This document shows, one piece after another, positions 52,599-61,989 of a stretch of 64,000 bases of DNA (the first letter of the stretch is position 1; each line of letters starts with the position of its first letter). Both the position numbers and the translations under genes were made by a program. Source of the stretch: Leptolyngbya sp. O-77 (GTDB lineage Bacteria > Cyanobacteriota > Cyanobacteriia > Elainellales > Elainellaceae); contig NZ_AP017367.1 in assembly GCF_001548395.1 (NCBI RefSeq), positions 2,331,001 to 2,395,000 of the forward strand. The letters run 5' to 3'. The notes below the pieces were generated by a model. It had not been told where the DNA came from and did not search any database. It saw only the letters and a program-made list of their open reading frames with translations.

Positions 52599-54834
52599 CT
52601 ACGCAAGCGGTGCGCCATTGATGCGGCGAACCGCAATCACGCTGGGCTTGGGCGGGTCGTTGGGCTGTTTGCCCGGCCAGTTGGAGCCGATGGGCACTTC
52701 GCGAGTTTGCATAAACTCTTTGCCGTCGGTTGTCCGCATGGCAAACTTGCGAACCTCAGACTTCATGTTTTCTCGCACACCGTGGTATTCACCAGGATGC
52801 TGCACCGCAAGGAACAGTGTTGTCTGATCCTTGCTCAAGAATGGGCCTGTAGTTTCGCAATCCATTGGGCCATAGCCAAACATATAGGCTTCGCCGGCGC
52901 TTGGGCCAGAGGTCGGAATGTACCAGATGGAGTTGTTGCCGTATAGGCCGCGCAGGTTAGACTGGCTGACCTTAGAACCGTCCGACTTAATCCGACTGGC
53001 CACCTCGGTGTTGTGCTTGTCGGTAGACATATCGGTCACCATCCAGATGTTGCCCTTGGCATCGATCTCTAGGTTGTCGGGATTGGCGAAGCCGAGGCCA
53101 CCGTCCGCAGGCTCTCCGCCCAGTGCCATCATTTCCCAGCGGAAGGTCATTGCGGCGGGGTCATTATTGGTCTCTACTAGCTTCATAATCCAGCCGTATT
53201 CCCACTGGGATTCGCCGGTAGGAGCCTTAAACACCTCTTTGTGGGGGCTGCCGTCGCTGCTGCTAGAGGAGCCAGAGGTAAAGGCAATAAACAGAGAACC
53301 ATCGGGAGCGATGTCGGTGTCTTCGGGGCGAGCGGTGCAGGTTGCGCCGGCTGCGTTTGCCGCGAAGTGAGCATCAATCAGGATCGCACCCTGCTTCTCA
53401 GTGGCGTTGCCCGTGTAGAGGTCGCCCAAGGTCTTGAACTGGTCCTTGAAAGCGGCGATCGCCCCATCATCGGTCACTTTCTCAACGCCGCCATTTGGAC
53501 GCTTGGGCAGGGTGATCATACCACCGACGTGAGCGCTAGGCAGATCAGGGTTGACGGGTGTATCGGCTTTTAGCGCAATCCAGCGACCCGTCCCATCGGG
53601 ATTAAACTTGGCAGCGTAGAGCATTCCGTCTTCTAGCAGACGAGAGTTTGCTTTGCTCTTTGGATCGCGCACCGTACCAGTGCTGACGAACTTATAGAGG
53701 TGACCGCTGCGGCGATCGCAGCCCGAGTAGACACAAAGCCTCTTGCCCGCCTCGGCGCGAATGCCATAGCCCTCATGGCGATAGCGGCCCAGCCAGGTGT
53801 GCTTGGTGCCAAAGTCGTTCGGGTTGACCGGATCAATTTCAACCGTCCATCCATACTTATTGCCTTGGTAACCCAGCGCATTGCCCTGGCCCATAATATC
53901 CTCGATTTCGCCTTCCCCCGTCACCCACTGGAACGGAAGGCTGCTGAGCGGGAAGGAGGTGCCATCGGCATACACAGGCTCCGGCACTTCGCCCTGAAAG
54001 TTTTCTTCGCTCACCAGCACCGTACCCCAAGGGGTTGTGCCGCCAGAGCAGTTTTGGTGGGTGCCGATAATCTTGTCGCCCAAGCCATCAATAAAGCCCT
54101 GACCGCTGGCTTTCTTAAATACTGCCGTTGCCGGGCCCGTAGACTTCAAGTAACGTCCATCTTCGAGTCCCGAAATCCCAGTGATCCGACGATCAGCGCG
54201 GGAATACGTGCGTTCCCATACGCCGTTGGCGTTCTTCCGCACCGAGATGATGGAGATACCCTGATCGTATTGGGCGGCCTTAGAGATTGCGTAAATCTTC
54301 TGGCGCAGCGGGTCGTTGTTGAGCAGAGAAGAGGCATCAATCTTGCCATCGGGAGCAGCCATTGCAGCAGCTTTCACCTCTGCAAGTGGCAGGTCTACGC
54401 CAATCACTTGCTTGTAGGTCTGCGACCAAGGCTTAGCGCTGATGTACTCATGGTTAACCACCAGATAGCCTTCGTTTGGCGCAGTTTCAACGAGCGAAAG
54501 ATAGTCGTTGTTGTAGCCAAAGTGATCGGCCGTGCCGACCTTGTCACCCCAGGAAGCAATGATGTCGTAGGTGTAGCCAGTAGGCAGCACCACGTCATCC
54601 TTGACTGTGTAGGTGCTGTATTGAGAGATTTGGCGATCCAGAGAAACACCAGAGGTTTCAACAGGCATGGGCCCCTTAACCGGGGTAAAGGGAGGCATTG
54701 CGGTCTGCGCCGAGGCAGGTGTCCTTCTAGAGCGGAAGACAGCTTTTTGTCCATTTTTGCACCAGGGGTTGCAGCGCCAGAGAGCCAGCACTTGCACCCA
54801 TAAACATCAGGAAGTGTCTGCGTTTGAGACTCAT
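52599..54834 (-). pseudogene. phoX: PhoX-type alkaline phosphatase, frameshifted after its Tat signal
   Basis: PhoX is a calcium/iron-dependent exported phosphatase used under phosphate limitation. The Tat signal MSLKRRHFLMFMGASAGSLA starts at ATG 54834 in one frame, which soon stops (TKSCLPL, stop). The remaining 720 residues continue in the next frame from about 54735 (PPFTPVKGPMPVETSGVSLD) to 52599. PhoX (DUF839) features include the active-site Cys in IGTHQNCSGGTTPWGTVLVS, SEENFQGE, ARPEDTDIAPDGSLF, NPDNLEIDAKGNIW and VQHPGEYHG. Two five-base T runs (54751-54755, 54759-54763) are the likely indel site. Sequencing error or recent mutation are both possible. Candidate Pho boxes lie upstream. 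Confidence 0.88.
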
Positions 54835-55074
54835 ATTTCAGTAGTGTTCTCTCAAAAAGTGCGTTGGATCGTCAGGATTGTTTGCAAACTCAGCCTTGCC
54901 TGCACCACCGCGCCCCTTCCAAGACACGTTAAAGCAACGAAACCAGAGTCATCGAGTCAAGTCCAGTGAATCGGAGATTCAGTGTGAGCTTGGGATACAA
55001 GCGAACCGCCTGGGGCGCGTTGGATAAGAAAAGGCCGAGAAAAAACTGACACAGCTTAAAAATTTACAGAGTTT

Positions 55075-55104
55075 GGATTAAGGGTCTGTAATCCCTTCGT
55101 TAAG
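55075..55104 (-). promoter_or_regulatory. Candidate Pho box, distal-type half matches
   Basis: On the minus strand three octamers spaced by three bases read CTTAACGA, GATTACAG, CTTAATCC. The first and third fit the cyanobacterial SphR/PhoB consensus YTTAAYYW-like; the middle one is weak. It lies 241 bp before the phoX start, on the coding strand. Confidence 0.4.
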
Positions 55105-55155
55105 GCTTTGGATCAAATACCTTTGAAAAATCTGTAGATTCAGCCTACGGCTGAG

Positions 55156-55185
55156 CCGTTTTAGAAGGGTTAGGGAATGGTTAAG
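55156..55185 (-). promoter_or_regulatory. Candidate Pho box upstream of phoX
   Basis: On the minus strand three octamers separated by TTC read CTTAACCA, CCTAACCC, TAAAACGG. The 8-3-8-3-8 spacing and the first two units match the direct-repeat Pho box bound by SphR in cyanobacteria. It lies 322 bp before the phoX start. Confidence 0.5.
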
Positions 55186-55640
55186 GTTTCGGCACAACCT
55201 GCGGCAGGCGATCGCCCCGAACGATGGTGTTTAGACGAAGGGCGATCGCCCCCATCAGGAGTTGATCCCACACCTCGGAGTCTTGCTAAGAAATGTGTAA
55301 TGCCTTTGGAATTATTTACATTGTCACCGCAAGTTTTAACGATCGCTTAATACGACGTGAAGTGCTGAGAATAGTAGGCTTTGGCGATGTGGATATATGA
55401 TTTCTATTTAATGTATTGGCATAAAATATTCAGAAAGTTTACTGAGACGGGCGATCGCCATTTCATTCGATGTAGTTTCTTATACGATGGTAAATAGAGC
55501 GACCTTAAACGCTCTATCGGGAACCCTAGGCCCGAACCATCTCAAACCCGCCCAGACCTGCCTGAATGCTACCGTTGGGAAGTTGGGTTCTCCCCTTCCC
55601 CAAGGCAACCTCACACTGAAAATCCTGTTGCTGGCAGGCA

Positions 55641-57434
55641 ATGGCAGGTTTTGAGTCGCACCCCTTTGGTTTGAGAGGATACGCAAGCGTGAGTCAGCAT
55701 TCTCGTCAGCATGTTCTGGGTCAGCACTCACTGAGTCAGATGCGGCGCTACGACCCGGAGGCGATCGCCCAACACTACCGCGCTCGTCCCTGGCAGGTTC
55801 TCTGGCGTGCCGTTTCTATCGCCTGGATGTTTGCCGGGTTTCTCCTGGGTCTGCAAATCGACCAGTGGCGCGGACAAACGGGGGATCACCATCTCTGGCG
55901 TGCCGCCCAGCTTCGCCGTATTTTGACCCGCCTTGGCCCCACCTTTATTAAAGTGGGTCAGGCCCTTTCAACTCGACCTGATCTAATCCGCAAAGACTTC
56001 CTCGATGAGCTGGTAAAGCTGCAAGACAAGCTGCCGCCCTTCCCTAACGACATCGCCTTCAGCATTATTGCAGCCGAACTGGAGCGCCCGGTTTCCGAAC
56101 TCTATCAAGACATTTCACCAGAACCCGTCGCCGCTGCCAGCCTTGGTCAGGTCTACAAAGCCAAACTCTACACTGGCGAAACGGTCGCGGTAAAAGTACA
56201 GCGCCCCCGTCTGATGCCTGTGATCACGCTGGATCTGTACCTGCTGCGCTGGGCTGCAACCTGGATGGAGCCATTCCTGCCGCTGAATCTGGGACACGAC
56301 CTAACGCTGATTGTGGATGAATTTGGCACCAAGCTGTTTGAGGAAATCGATTATCTCAACGAAGGGCGCAATGCCGAAGCCTTTGCTGCCAATTTTCAGG
56401 ACGATCCCACCGTCAAGGTGCCTGCGATCTATTGGCGCTACAGCAGTCAGCATGTGCTGACGCTGGAATGGATCGACGGCTGCAAGCTCAACGACGAGTC
56501 GGGGCTATGTGCTATGAACCTCGACCCTGATACGGTCATCAAAATTGGGGTCACTTCGGGTCTGCGCCAGTTGTTGGAGTTTGGCTTCTTCCATGCCGAT
56601 CCGCACCCTGGCAACCTGTTTGCCATGGCCGATGGGCGCATGGCCTATATCGACTTTGGCATGATGGATCAGCTGGATCAGTCCACCAAAGAAACGCTGG
56701 TGGATTCCGTCGTGCATCTCATCAACGAAGACTATGCAGAGATGGCGCGGGACTTTGTAAAGCTGGGGTTCCTCACGCCGGATACTGACATCCGCCCAAT
56801 TATTCCGGCGCTGCAAGCGGTGTTTCAAAACGCTGTCGGCGCGAGCGTGGGCAACTTTAACTTTAGAACCGTCACCGACGAGTTTTCGGCGCTGATGTAT
56901 GAGTATCCGTTTCGACTGCCCGCCAAGTTTGCGCTGATTATCCGGTCGCTGATTACTCAGGAAGGGCTGGCTCTCAGCCTCAATCCTGATTTCAAGATTG
57001 TGGAAGTGGCCTATCCTTACGTGGCGCAGCGCTTGCTGAAGGGCGAAACACCTGCCCTGCGCCGCCGCCTGCTGGAGGTTTTGTTCAAAGACGGCAAGCT
57101 GAACTGGAAGCGACTGGAAAACCTGATTGCGATCGCCCGCAGTGACAACAGCTTCGACCTGCTGCCCACGGCGCAACTGGGCTTGCAATACCTGATGTCC
57201 GACGAGGGAGCCTTTTTGCGCCGCGAAATCATCCTCGCCCTCACAGAAGACGATCGCCTCCACACCGACGATGTGCAGCGCCTTTGGGAACTGGTCAAAA
57301 ACGACTTTCAGCCGGGTCGCTTGGTCAGCGCCGCCTGGGGTGCGATCGCCAGAGAAACGAGCGATCGCGCTGCGGCTCTGCTGCCTTCTGTCGCCACGCT
57401 GCTGGTTCCTCGCTCAGAAGATCAGACTCGGTGA
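55641..57434 (+). CDS. ABC1/AarF/UbiB-family atypical kinase
   Basis: The product is 597 residues. The family motifs are present: KVGQALSTRPDLIRKDFLDE (KxGQ), ASLGQVYKAKLYTGETVAVK (Ala-rich nucleotide loop and Lys), EIDYLNEGRNAEAFAANF (ExD), FFHADPHPGNLF (catalytic HxDxHPGN) and AYIDFGMM (metal-binding DFG). One hydrophobic stretch near residues 55-75 may be a membrane anchor. Members act in quinone synthesis or lipid homeostasis; plastid relatives regulate prenyl-lipid metabolism. The first 30 residues are unlike the family, so an internal start such as ATG 55740 is possible. Confidence 0.92.
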   Translation: MAGFESHPFGLRGYASVSQHSRQHVLGQHSLSQMRRYDPEAIAQHYRARPWQVLWRAVSIAWMFAGFLLGLQIDQWRGQTGDHHLWRAAQLRRILTRLGPTFIKVGQALSTRPDLIRKDFLDELVKLQDKLPPFPNDIAFSIIAAELERPVSELYQDISPEPVAAASLGQVYKAKLYTGETVAVKVQRPRLMPVITLDLYLLRWAATWMEPFLPLNLGHDLTLIVDEFGTKLFEEIDYLNEGRNAEAFAANFQDDPTVKVPAIYWRYSSQHVLTLEWIDGCKLNDESGLCAMNLDPDTVIKIGVTSGLRQLLEFGFFHADPHPGNLFAMADGRMAYIDFGMMDQLDQSTKETLVDSVVHLINEDYAEMARDFVKLGFLTPDTDIRPIIPALQAVFQNAVGASVGNFNFRTVTDEFSALMYEYPFRLPAKFALIIRSLITQEGLALSLNPDFKIVEVAYPYVAQRLLKGETPALRRRLLEVLFKDGKLNWKRLENLIAIARSDNSFDLLPTAQLGLQYLMSDEGAFLRREIILALTEDDRLHTDDVQRLWELVKNDFQPGRLVSAAWGAIARETSDRAAALLPSVATLLVPRSEDQTR

Positions 57435-57528
57435 ATTTTTGGGGAAGGGTTAACTCTTCAGAGGCCTAGCTATGCTGTGTCAGACCGCAATCTTTAAGTT
57501 TGCGACTCTTGGAGGGGGCTGACTGAAG

Positions 57529-57598
57529 TCAGCACTACAAACTCAGCACTACAAACTCAGCACTACAAACTCAGCACTACAAACTCAGCACTACAAAC
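57529..57598. repeat. Five 14-bp (two-heptamer) tandem repeats
   Basis: Five identical units TCAGCACTACAAAC lie head to tail, each divisible into heptamers TCAGCAC and TACAAAC. This fits the short tandemly repeated repetitive (STRR) sequences known from filamentous cyanobacteria. There is no spacer variation, so it is not a CRISPR array. Confidence 0.97.
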
Positions 57599-57734
57599 GA
57601 TTCACTGACAAGGTCATAAAACTGACAAGGTATAGAAAACTCGAAAGCTTGCGCTTGGTTCAGGTGGCTTTGGTTCGCTTGTATTATGCTAGGGATTGCT
57701 TGAGACACTCGATTCTCGCAATTGCGGCCGCTCT

Positions 57735-58256
57735 ATGCAAAAACCAAGCGCAACTCGTGACCAGTCTAGCCTCGCAATTTCTCGACGGCTCTCGGTGGCA
57801 GAACTGAGCCAGCGCATTTTGGACATGGGCAAAACGGGGGTTTACCGAGCGTCGCTGTTTGAGGCGCTGGGCCCCGTGGCAACGCAGCGGCAAATTCGAG
57901 CGGCGATCGCCCATGCCAAGCACTTTGGGCTACATTCGGTTCCCAGCCTGCGCGATACCGAATTGGGCACGTACTATCAACTGGATGTCGCAAAATACCA
58001 ATCGCTCCAGCATTTGGTAGAAGCCTCTGCGCCGCTAACTGCCGATGGCGATGTGATTGCCAAATATACCCGCGCTACAGAGGCGATCGCCACGATGCTG
58101 AATCTGGGGCGTGGGCTAGGCATTCTGCTGGCGGGCGCGGGCGGAGTCTGCGTGTTTTTGGGAAAGCCGCAGGTGAGCTTCGGCCTGCTGAGTGGGGCGC
58201 TGAGTTTGGGGCTGCTGTGGCTGCTGCAAGGGGCGATCGCCCATCGACAGCGCTAG
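57735..58256 (+). CDS. Hypothetical protein with two C-terminal membrane spans
   Basis: The product is 173 residues from ATG 57735; the frame is open to 57696. The N-terminal 60-110 residues look like a small helical domain (LSVAELSQRILDMGKTGVYR, QRQIRAAIAHAKHFGLHSVP) with a winged-helix feel, followed by TYYQLDVAKYQSLQHLVEAS. Two hydrophobic segments (GLGILLAGAGGVCVFLG, FGLLSGALSLGLLWLLQGAI) end the protein. I do not recognise the family. It is convergent with sixA, 12 bp away. Confidence 0.65.
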   Translation: MQKPSATRDQSSLAISRRLSVAELSQRILDMGKTGVYRASLFEALGPVATQRQIRAAIAHAKHFGLHSVPSLRDTELGTYYQLDVAKYQSLQHLVEASAPLTADGDVIAKYTRATEAIATMLNLGRGLGILLAGAGGVCVFLGKPQVSFGLLSGALSLGLLWLLQGAIAHRQR

Positions 58257-58268
58257 GTAGACTTTTCA

Positions 58269-58769
58269 CTACAAAATCAAAAATCGCGGCGGTGTCAGCC
58301 AGAAAATCTGACTATTGCCAACGGGCGTTCCGGTCTGAGGCGCAAGCAGCCCCACCACGCCCGCCTTTTTGAAAATAACGTTGCGCTTCACGTCGCCCCA
58401 CACTAGGCGTTCTGTCCATTCGCTCAGGCAGGGTTCGTGCCCCACCAGTGCCAGGGTTTTCGCTCCCGTCTGCCGCCACTGGTCAAACCAGGGCAGCCAG
58501 TCCTGAAGAGAGCCGTCAAAGGTCAGATGGCGCGATTCTTCCAGCGACTGGCCCAACCCCGCGTCGCAGAGAATCTCTGCCGTTTGCCGGGCCCGCACCA
58601 GCGGACTCGTCAGCACATGATCAAAACGAATGCCAAGCTGGTGCAGCCGCTCAGCCACCTGCCGGGTTTTGTGCGTGCCCTCTTCGGTGAGCGGGCGCTC
58701 GTCATCGTTGGCATAGCTGCCGTGTTCGCCCGCCAGTCCGTGACGAATCAGGTAAAGTTCGAGGGTCAT
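58269..58769 (-). CDS. sixA: Phosphohistidine phosphatase SixA
   Basis: SixA removes phosphate from histidine in phosphotransfer proteins. The product is 166 residues, the normal size. The histidine-phosphatase core is LYLIRHGLAGEHG at the N-terminus (RHG nucleophile), RPLTEEGTHKTRQVAERL, LTSPLVRARQTAEIL and the second His in LALVGHEPCLSEW. Other one-domain histidine phosphatases of cyanobacteria are similar, so the in vivo substrate is not certain. The gene is followed by the convergent hypothetical gene, and its upstream region carries STRR repeats. Confidence 0.92.
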   Translation of the reverse strand: MTLELYLIRHGLAGEHGSYANDDERPLTEEGTHKTRQVAERLHQLGIRFDHVLTSPLVRARQTAEILCDAGLGQSLEESRHLTFDGSLQDWLPWFDQWRQTGAKTLALVGHEPCLSEWTERLVWGDVKRNVIFKKAGVVGLLAPQTGTPVGNSQIFWLTPPRFLIL

Positions 58770-58803
58770 GAAGGGGAATAAACAGAGGACAGGGAAACAG
58801 ATA

Positions 58804-58876
58804 GTGACAGAGGCGTAGTGACAGAGGCGTAGTGACAGAGGCGTAGTGACAGAGGCGATAGCGGTGACAGAGGTGA
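58804..58876. repeat. 14-bp (two-heptamer) tandem repeats upstream of sixA
   Basis: Three identical units GTGACAGAGGCGTA (58804-58845), a fourth with one change (58846-58859) and a partial copy, GGTGACAGAGG. The heptamer structure is GTGACAG plus AGGCGTA. Confidence 0.95.
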
Positions 58877-58919
58877 AAAAGTGCCGGATATTGGCAACTC
58901 CATTACTGCATTTAACTAG

Positions 58920-59216
58920 CTATCGAGAACGATTGAGTGCCGTCACGCGCTCGGCGTTGGAGAAGACATCTTCGCCCTGAAGCTGGGACAGAGCGGGTTT
59001 CATCTCCATTTTCAGCACGTTGTCTACGTTGATAAAAACGGTTTGCTCTGGCAAGTTGACAATCCACCAGTCTTTTTTTAGCAGGTGGCGCACTTCAAGT
59101 TGGGTAGTTTGGCGGGTGCCGTCGCCTTCGATGGGGGCGTAGAGGTTAAAGGATTCGCTGGTGCCGTTGACGTAGTGAAACGTGAGCTGGGTATAGAGAG
59201 ATTCTTGGTATTCCAT
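58920..59216 (-). CDS. Conserved hypothetical protein
   Basis: The product is 98 residues from ATG 59216 (MEYQESLYTQLTFHYVNGTS); the frame is open to 59282. It is beta-rich and soluble: ESFNLYAPIEGDGTRQTTQL, EVRHLLKKDWWIVNLPEQTV, FINVDNVLKMEMKPALSQLQ. No signal peptide or catalytic motif is seen. The sequence pattern (LYAPI, HLLKKDWWIVNLPEQTVFIN) is familiar from many cyanobacterial genomes as an uncharacterised protein, by recall. It is separated from sixA by tandem repeats and stands alone. Confidence 0.72.
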   Translation of the reverse strand: MEYQESLYTQLTFHYVNGTSESFNLYAPIEGDGTRQTTQLEVRHLLKKDWWIVNLPEQTVFINVDNVLKMEMKPALSQLQGEDVFSNAERVTALNRSR

Positions 59217-59424
59217 GACCTTCCAGTAGTGGGGATGCGGGTGTGCGGTCAATCTGCGTCTCGAAAGGCGCGAATGCTTCAATATTGCGATGGTTTCTGG
59301 AAAATCGGCCCAAGATTTTAAGGAATCTTCTCAAGACGTTTCAAGACGTTGGATGGGCGATCGCCCGCCCAGTTTTCCTGACAAGACTAAAAATTCGTCC
59401 ATTTCCCACTGCTACTTCCCACTG

Positions 59425-60834
59425 CTACCCCTCGGCTTGGGCAGGGGGCATGGCGCTCATTTGCTCCAGATTGAGGACATTCGCCAGGTCTGCCTCGCTC
59501 ATCAATCCTTTCTCCAGCACAATTTGCCGCAGGGATTTTCCGGTTTCTAGCGATTCTTTGGCCACCGCCGCTGCGTTGAGATAGCCGATGTGCGGGTTGA
59601 GCGCCGTTACCAGGGCAAGGCTGCCTTCGGCATAATGCCGACAGCGATCGCCATTGACCACGATGCCCTTCAGTCCCTTTTCAGTCAGGGCGGCGATCGC
59701 ATTTCCCAAAATCTCGATGCTCTGGATCAGGCTGTAGGCGATCATCGGCATCATCACATTCAGTTCGAGCTGTCCGGCTTGGGCCGCAAGGGCGATCGCC
59801 GTGTCATAGCCCATCACCTGAAAACACACCTGGGAAATCATTTCCGCCATCACGGGGTTGTATTTCCCCGGCATGATCGATGAACCAGGCTGCACCGGCG
59901 GAAGCTGAATTTCTTTAAACCCGGTTTTGGGGCCAGAGTCCATCAGCCGCAGATCGTGGGAAATTTTCACCAAATCTTGCGCCAGGTTGCGAACCGCACC
60001 AGACACCGCCACAAAGGGAGCCATGCTCTGCATTGCCGCCATCAGGTGCGGGGCGGAGGTCAACGGTTTGCCGATCAGCGTGGAGAGAATCTCTGCGGCG
60101 CGAAATCGATACTGCGGATGCGTGTTCATGCCCGTTCCGGCTGCGCTGCCGCCCAGACCCAGCACGGCCAGGTCTTTTTCGGCAAACTGGAGCCGCGCCA
60201 GATGATCCGTCAAAATCTGCGCCCATGCGCCAAAGGTGTCGCCCATGCGGACGGGGACGGCATCTTGCAGGTGCGTCCGACCCGACTTCACCACATCGTG
60301 ATATTCCGCCGCTTTGGACTGGAGAGCGGCGATCGCCCCCCTCAGCGCCGGATAGAGCGATCGCTCCAGCGCCAGCAACCCGCCAATACGAATGGCAGTA
60401 GGAATCACATCGTTGGTCGATTGCCCATAGTTGACGTGATCATTCGGGCTAACGCGGCTGTAGTTGCCCTTTTCGTCGCCCAAAATTTCCAGCGCCCGAT
60501 TGGCCAGCACTTCGTTCACGTTCATGTGGTGCGACGTGCCCGCGCCCGCCTGATACACATCCACCACAAACTGATCGCGCAGGCTGCCCGCCAGCACCTC
60601 GTCTGCCGCCTGCACAATCGCCCGACTGAGGTCTTCAGCAATGCAGCCCAGTTCGCCATTGGCGATCGCCGTTGCTTTTTTGATCAGCAAGCAGGCATCG
60701 ACATAGGTTGGCAATGGCTTTAGCCCGCTAATAGGGAAATTTTCGACCGCCCGCAGGGTTTGAATCCCGTAATACACCGCGTTGGGAATCTGCTTTTCCC
60801 CCATCGAGTCGCGTTCTATCCGAAAATCCGCCAT
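59425..60834 (-). CDS. aspA: Aspartate ammonia-lyase
   Basis: The enzyme splits L-aspartate to fumarate and ammonia. From ATG 60834 it has 469 residues; GGTG lies just upstream, and an ATG at 60852 would add six. The aspartase/fumarase signature is GSSIMPGKYNPVMAEMISQ. Other family regions are GRTHLQDAVPVRMGDTFGAW and GTSHHMNVNEVLANRALEIL. The C-terminal part (QLELNVMMPMIAYSLIQSIE, LNPHIGYLNAAAVAKESLET) is aspartase-like and not class II fumarase-like. No aspartate permease or asparaginase gene lies next to it. Confidence 0.92.
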   Translation of the reverse strand: MADFRIERDSMGEKQIPNAVYYGIQTLRAVENFPISGLKPLPTYVDACLLIKKATAIANGELGCIAEDLSRAIVQAADEVLAGSLRDQFVVDVYQAGAGTSHHMNVNEVLANRALEILGDEKGNYSRVSPNDHVNYGQSTNDVIPTAIRIGGLLALERSLYPALRGAIAALQSKAAEYHDVVKSGRTHLQDAVPVRMGDTFGAWAQILTDHLARLQFAEKDLAVLGLGGSAAGTGMNTHPQYRFRAAEILSTLIGKPLTSAPHLMAAMQSMAPFVAVSGAVRNLAQDLVKISHDLRLMDSGPKTGFKEIQLPPVQPGSSIMPGKYNPVMAEMISQVCFQVMGYDTAIALAAQAGQLELNVMMPMIAYSLIQSIEILGNAIAALTEKGLKGIVVNGDRCRHYAEGSLALVTALNPHIGYLNAAAVAKESLETGKSLRQIVLEKGLMSEADLANVLNLEQMSAMPPAQAEG

Positions 60835-61083
60835 ATCCACCCGTCGTTTCACGTAATTTCCCGCTATGAAACCCTATTCAACCTGGGCATACTAGCTTTC
60901 AGAAGGGTGCATGGCGAGATTGGGACTTCATCATTATGAATGAAACGCTCCGGGAAACTAAACGCCCATCTCACGGGATGTTGATAAATGGCTAATTTTG
61001 CATTCTCGATTACCTTAGAGAAAGCAGGGTTTGTGCTGTTTCATTCGCTTCTCCGCCGGATGGCGCGATGACTTAGTGGTGCT

Positions 61084-61989
61084 ATGAGTCAGACGCAAAA
61101 TCAAGTTAATCAGGTTGATTCTATTCAAGACCGAGTGCAAAACCCAGGGATTCCAGATCAGGCTCAAGAGCACACACAAGAGCATACGCAAGATTTAAAC
61201 ACCTGGCTTGACCAGGGCATGGCGCTCTACGGGGTTGGCCGGTATGAGGGCGCGGTGGCTCGGTTTGACCGTTTATTGCAGCAGCAGCCCGACCACCCGG
61301 AAGCCTGGATGAAGCGGGGCTTTGCGCTGCACGCGCTGGAATATGACGAAGAGGCGATCGCCAGCTTTGAGCGGGCACTAAAGCTCAAGCCCAAAAACGC
61401 ACTGGCCTGGCACGGCAAGGGCATTGCGCTGGCCCGGCTAGAGCGCTATGAAGAAGCGATCGCCAGTTTTGACAAAGCGGTGAAGTTTGACCCGACCGAT
61501 GCCAAAGCCTGGTATAACCGGGGCTACGCCCAAAATCGGCTGTATCGCTATCGAGAGGCGATCGCCAGTTTTGACAAAGTGGTGGAACTGCGCCCCAACA
61601 ACTACCGCGCCTGGTATAACCGGGGGCTGGCGCTGGGGGCACTGCGCCGCTACGAGGAAGCGCTGACCAGCCTGGAAACGGCCGTTACCATCAAGCCGAC
61701 CTGCCACTATGCCTGGAGCTATCGTGGCATTGTCTTGGTCAAGCTGGAGCGGTTTGAAGAGGCGATCGCCAGCTTTGACCAGTCGTTGCAATGCAAAGAA
61801 GACAACCCAGAAGCCTGGTATGGCAAGGCGTGTGCCCGCAGCCTCCAGGGCGATCTGGAGCGCACCCTGAGAAATCTGCATCGCGCCGTGGTTCTCAGCC
61901 CCAATCTCTACCGCGTGATGGCGCAGACGGATACCAGCTTTGACAATGTGCGCCATAGTCCAGAGTTTCAGGCACTCCTGGGCGGTTGA
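61084..61989 (+). CDS. Tetratricopeptide-repeat protein
   Basis: The product is 301 residues. After a Gln/Glu-rich start (about 40 residues) come about six consecutive 34-residue TPR units with the W-Y/G-A-L-Y-A pattern, for example AWMKRGFALHALEYDEEAIA, AWHGKGIALARLERYEEAIA and AWYNRGYAQNRLYRYREAIA, up to residue 270. Many units share the codons for EEAIASF with embedded HIP1 sites. There is no signal peptide, so a cytoplasmic scaffold is likely. Its partners are unknown. Confidence 0.9.
   Translation: MSQTQNQVNQVDSIQDRVQNPGIPDQAQEHTQEHTQDLNTWLDQGMALYGVGRYEGAVARFDRLLQQQPDHPEAWMKRGFALHALEYDEEAIASFERALKLKPKNALAWHGKGIALARLERYEEAIASFDKAVKFDPTDAKAWYNRGYAQNRLYRYREAIASFDKVVELRPNNYRAWYNRGLALGALRRYEEALTSLETAVTIKPTCHYAWSYRGIVLVKLERFEEAIASFDQSLQCKEDNPEAWYGKACARSLQGDLERTLRNLHRAVVLSPNLYRVMAQTDTSFDNVRHSPEFQALLGG

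Larger units (their letters stand above)
54835..55640. other. Divergent regulatory region between phoX and the ABC1 kinase gene
   Basis: About 800 bases without a credible gene. It contains two candidate Pho boxes (separate entries) and two HIP1 sites near 55208 and 55240. The part next to the ABC1 gene (55380-55480) is AT-rich and may hold its promoter. Confidence 0.5.

Noticed and set aside
53700..54803. A 367-codon open frame on the + strand
   Set aside because: It is antisense to phoX and owes its length to GC-rich codon bias of the real gene. Its translation is Arg/Ala-rich with no recognisable domain.
56505..57263. A 252-codon minus-strand frame
   Set aside because: It is antisense to the clearly functional ABC1-family kinase, with composition typical of a shadow frame.
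57529..57598. Possible CRISPR array
   Set aside because: Units are 14 bp and abut directly without unique spacers. No cas genes occur in the window.
59956..60723. A 255-codon + strand frame
   Set aside because: It lies opposite aspA, which has intact family motifs. The frame is His/Arg/Gln-rich shadow sequence.
60755..60775. tRNA T-arm-like string GGGTTTGAATCCC
   Set aside because: It lies inside the aspA coding sequence, and no acceptor or anticodon stems can be formed around it.
60988..61071. A 27-codon frame starting MANFAFSITLEKAG
   Set aside because: No ribosome binding site, no membrane span of photosystem type, and no recognisable small protein. Likely chance.
61438..61956. A repetitive 172-codon minus-strand frame
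   Set aside because: It is the mirror of the TPR repeats on the other strand. Its repetition reflects the real gene.
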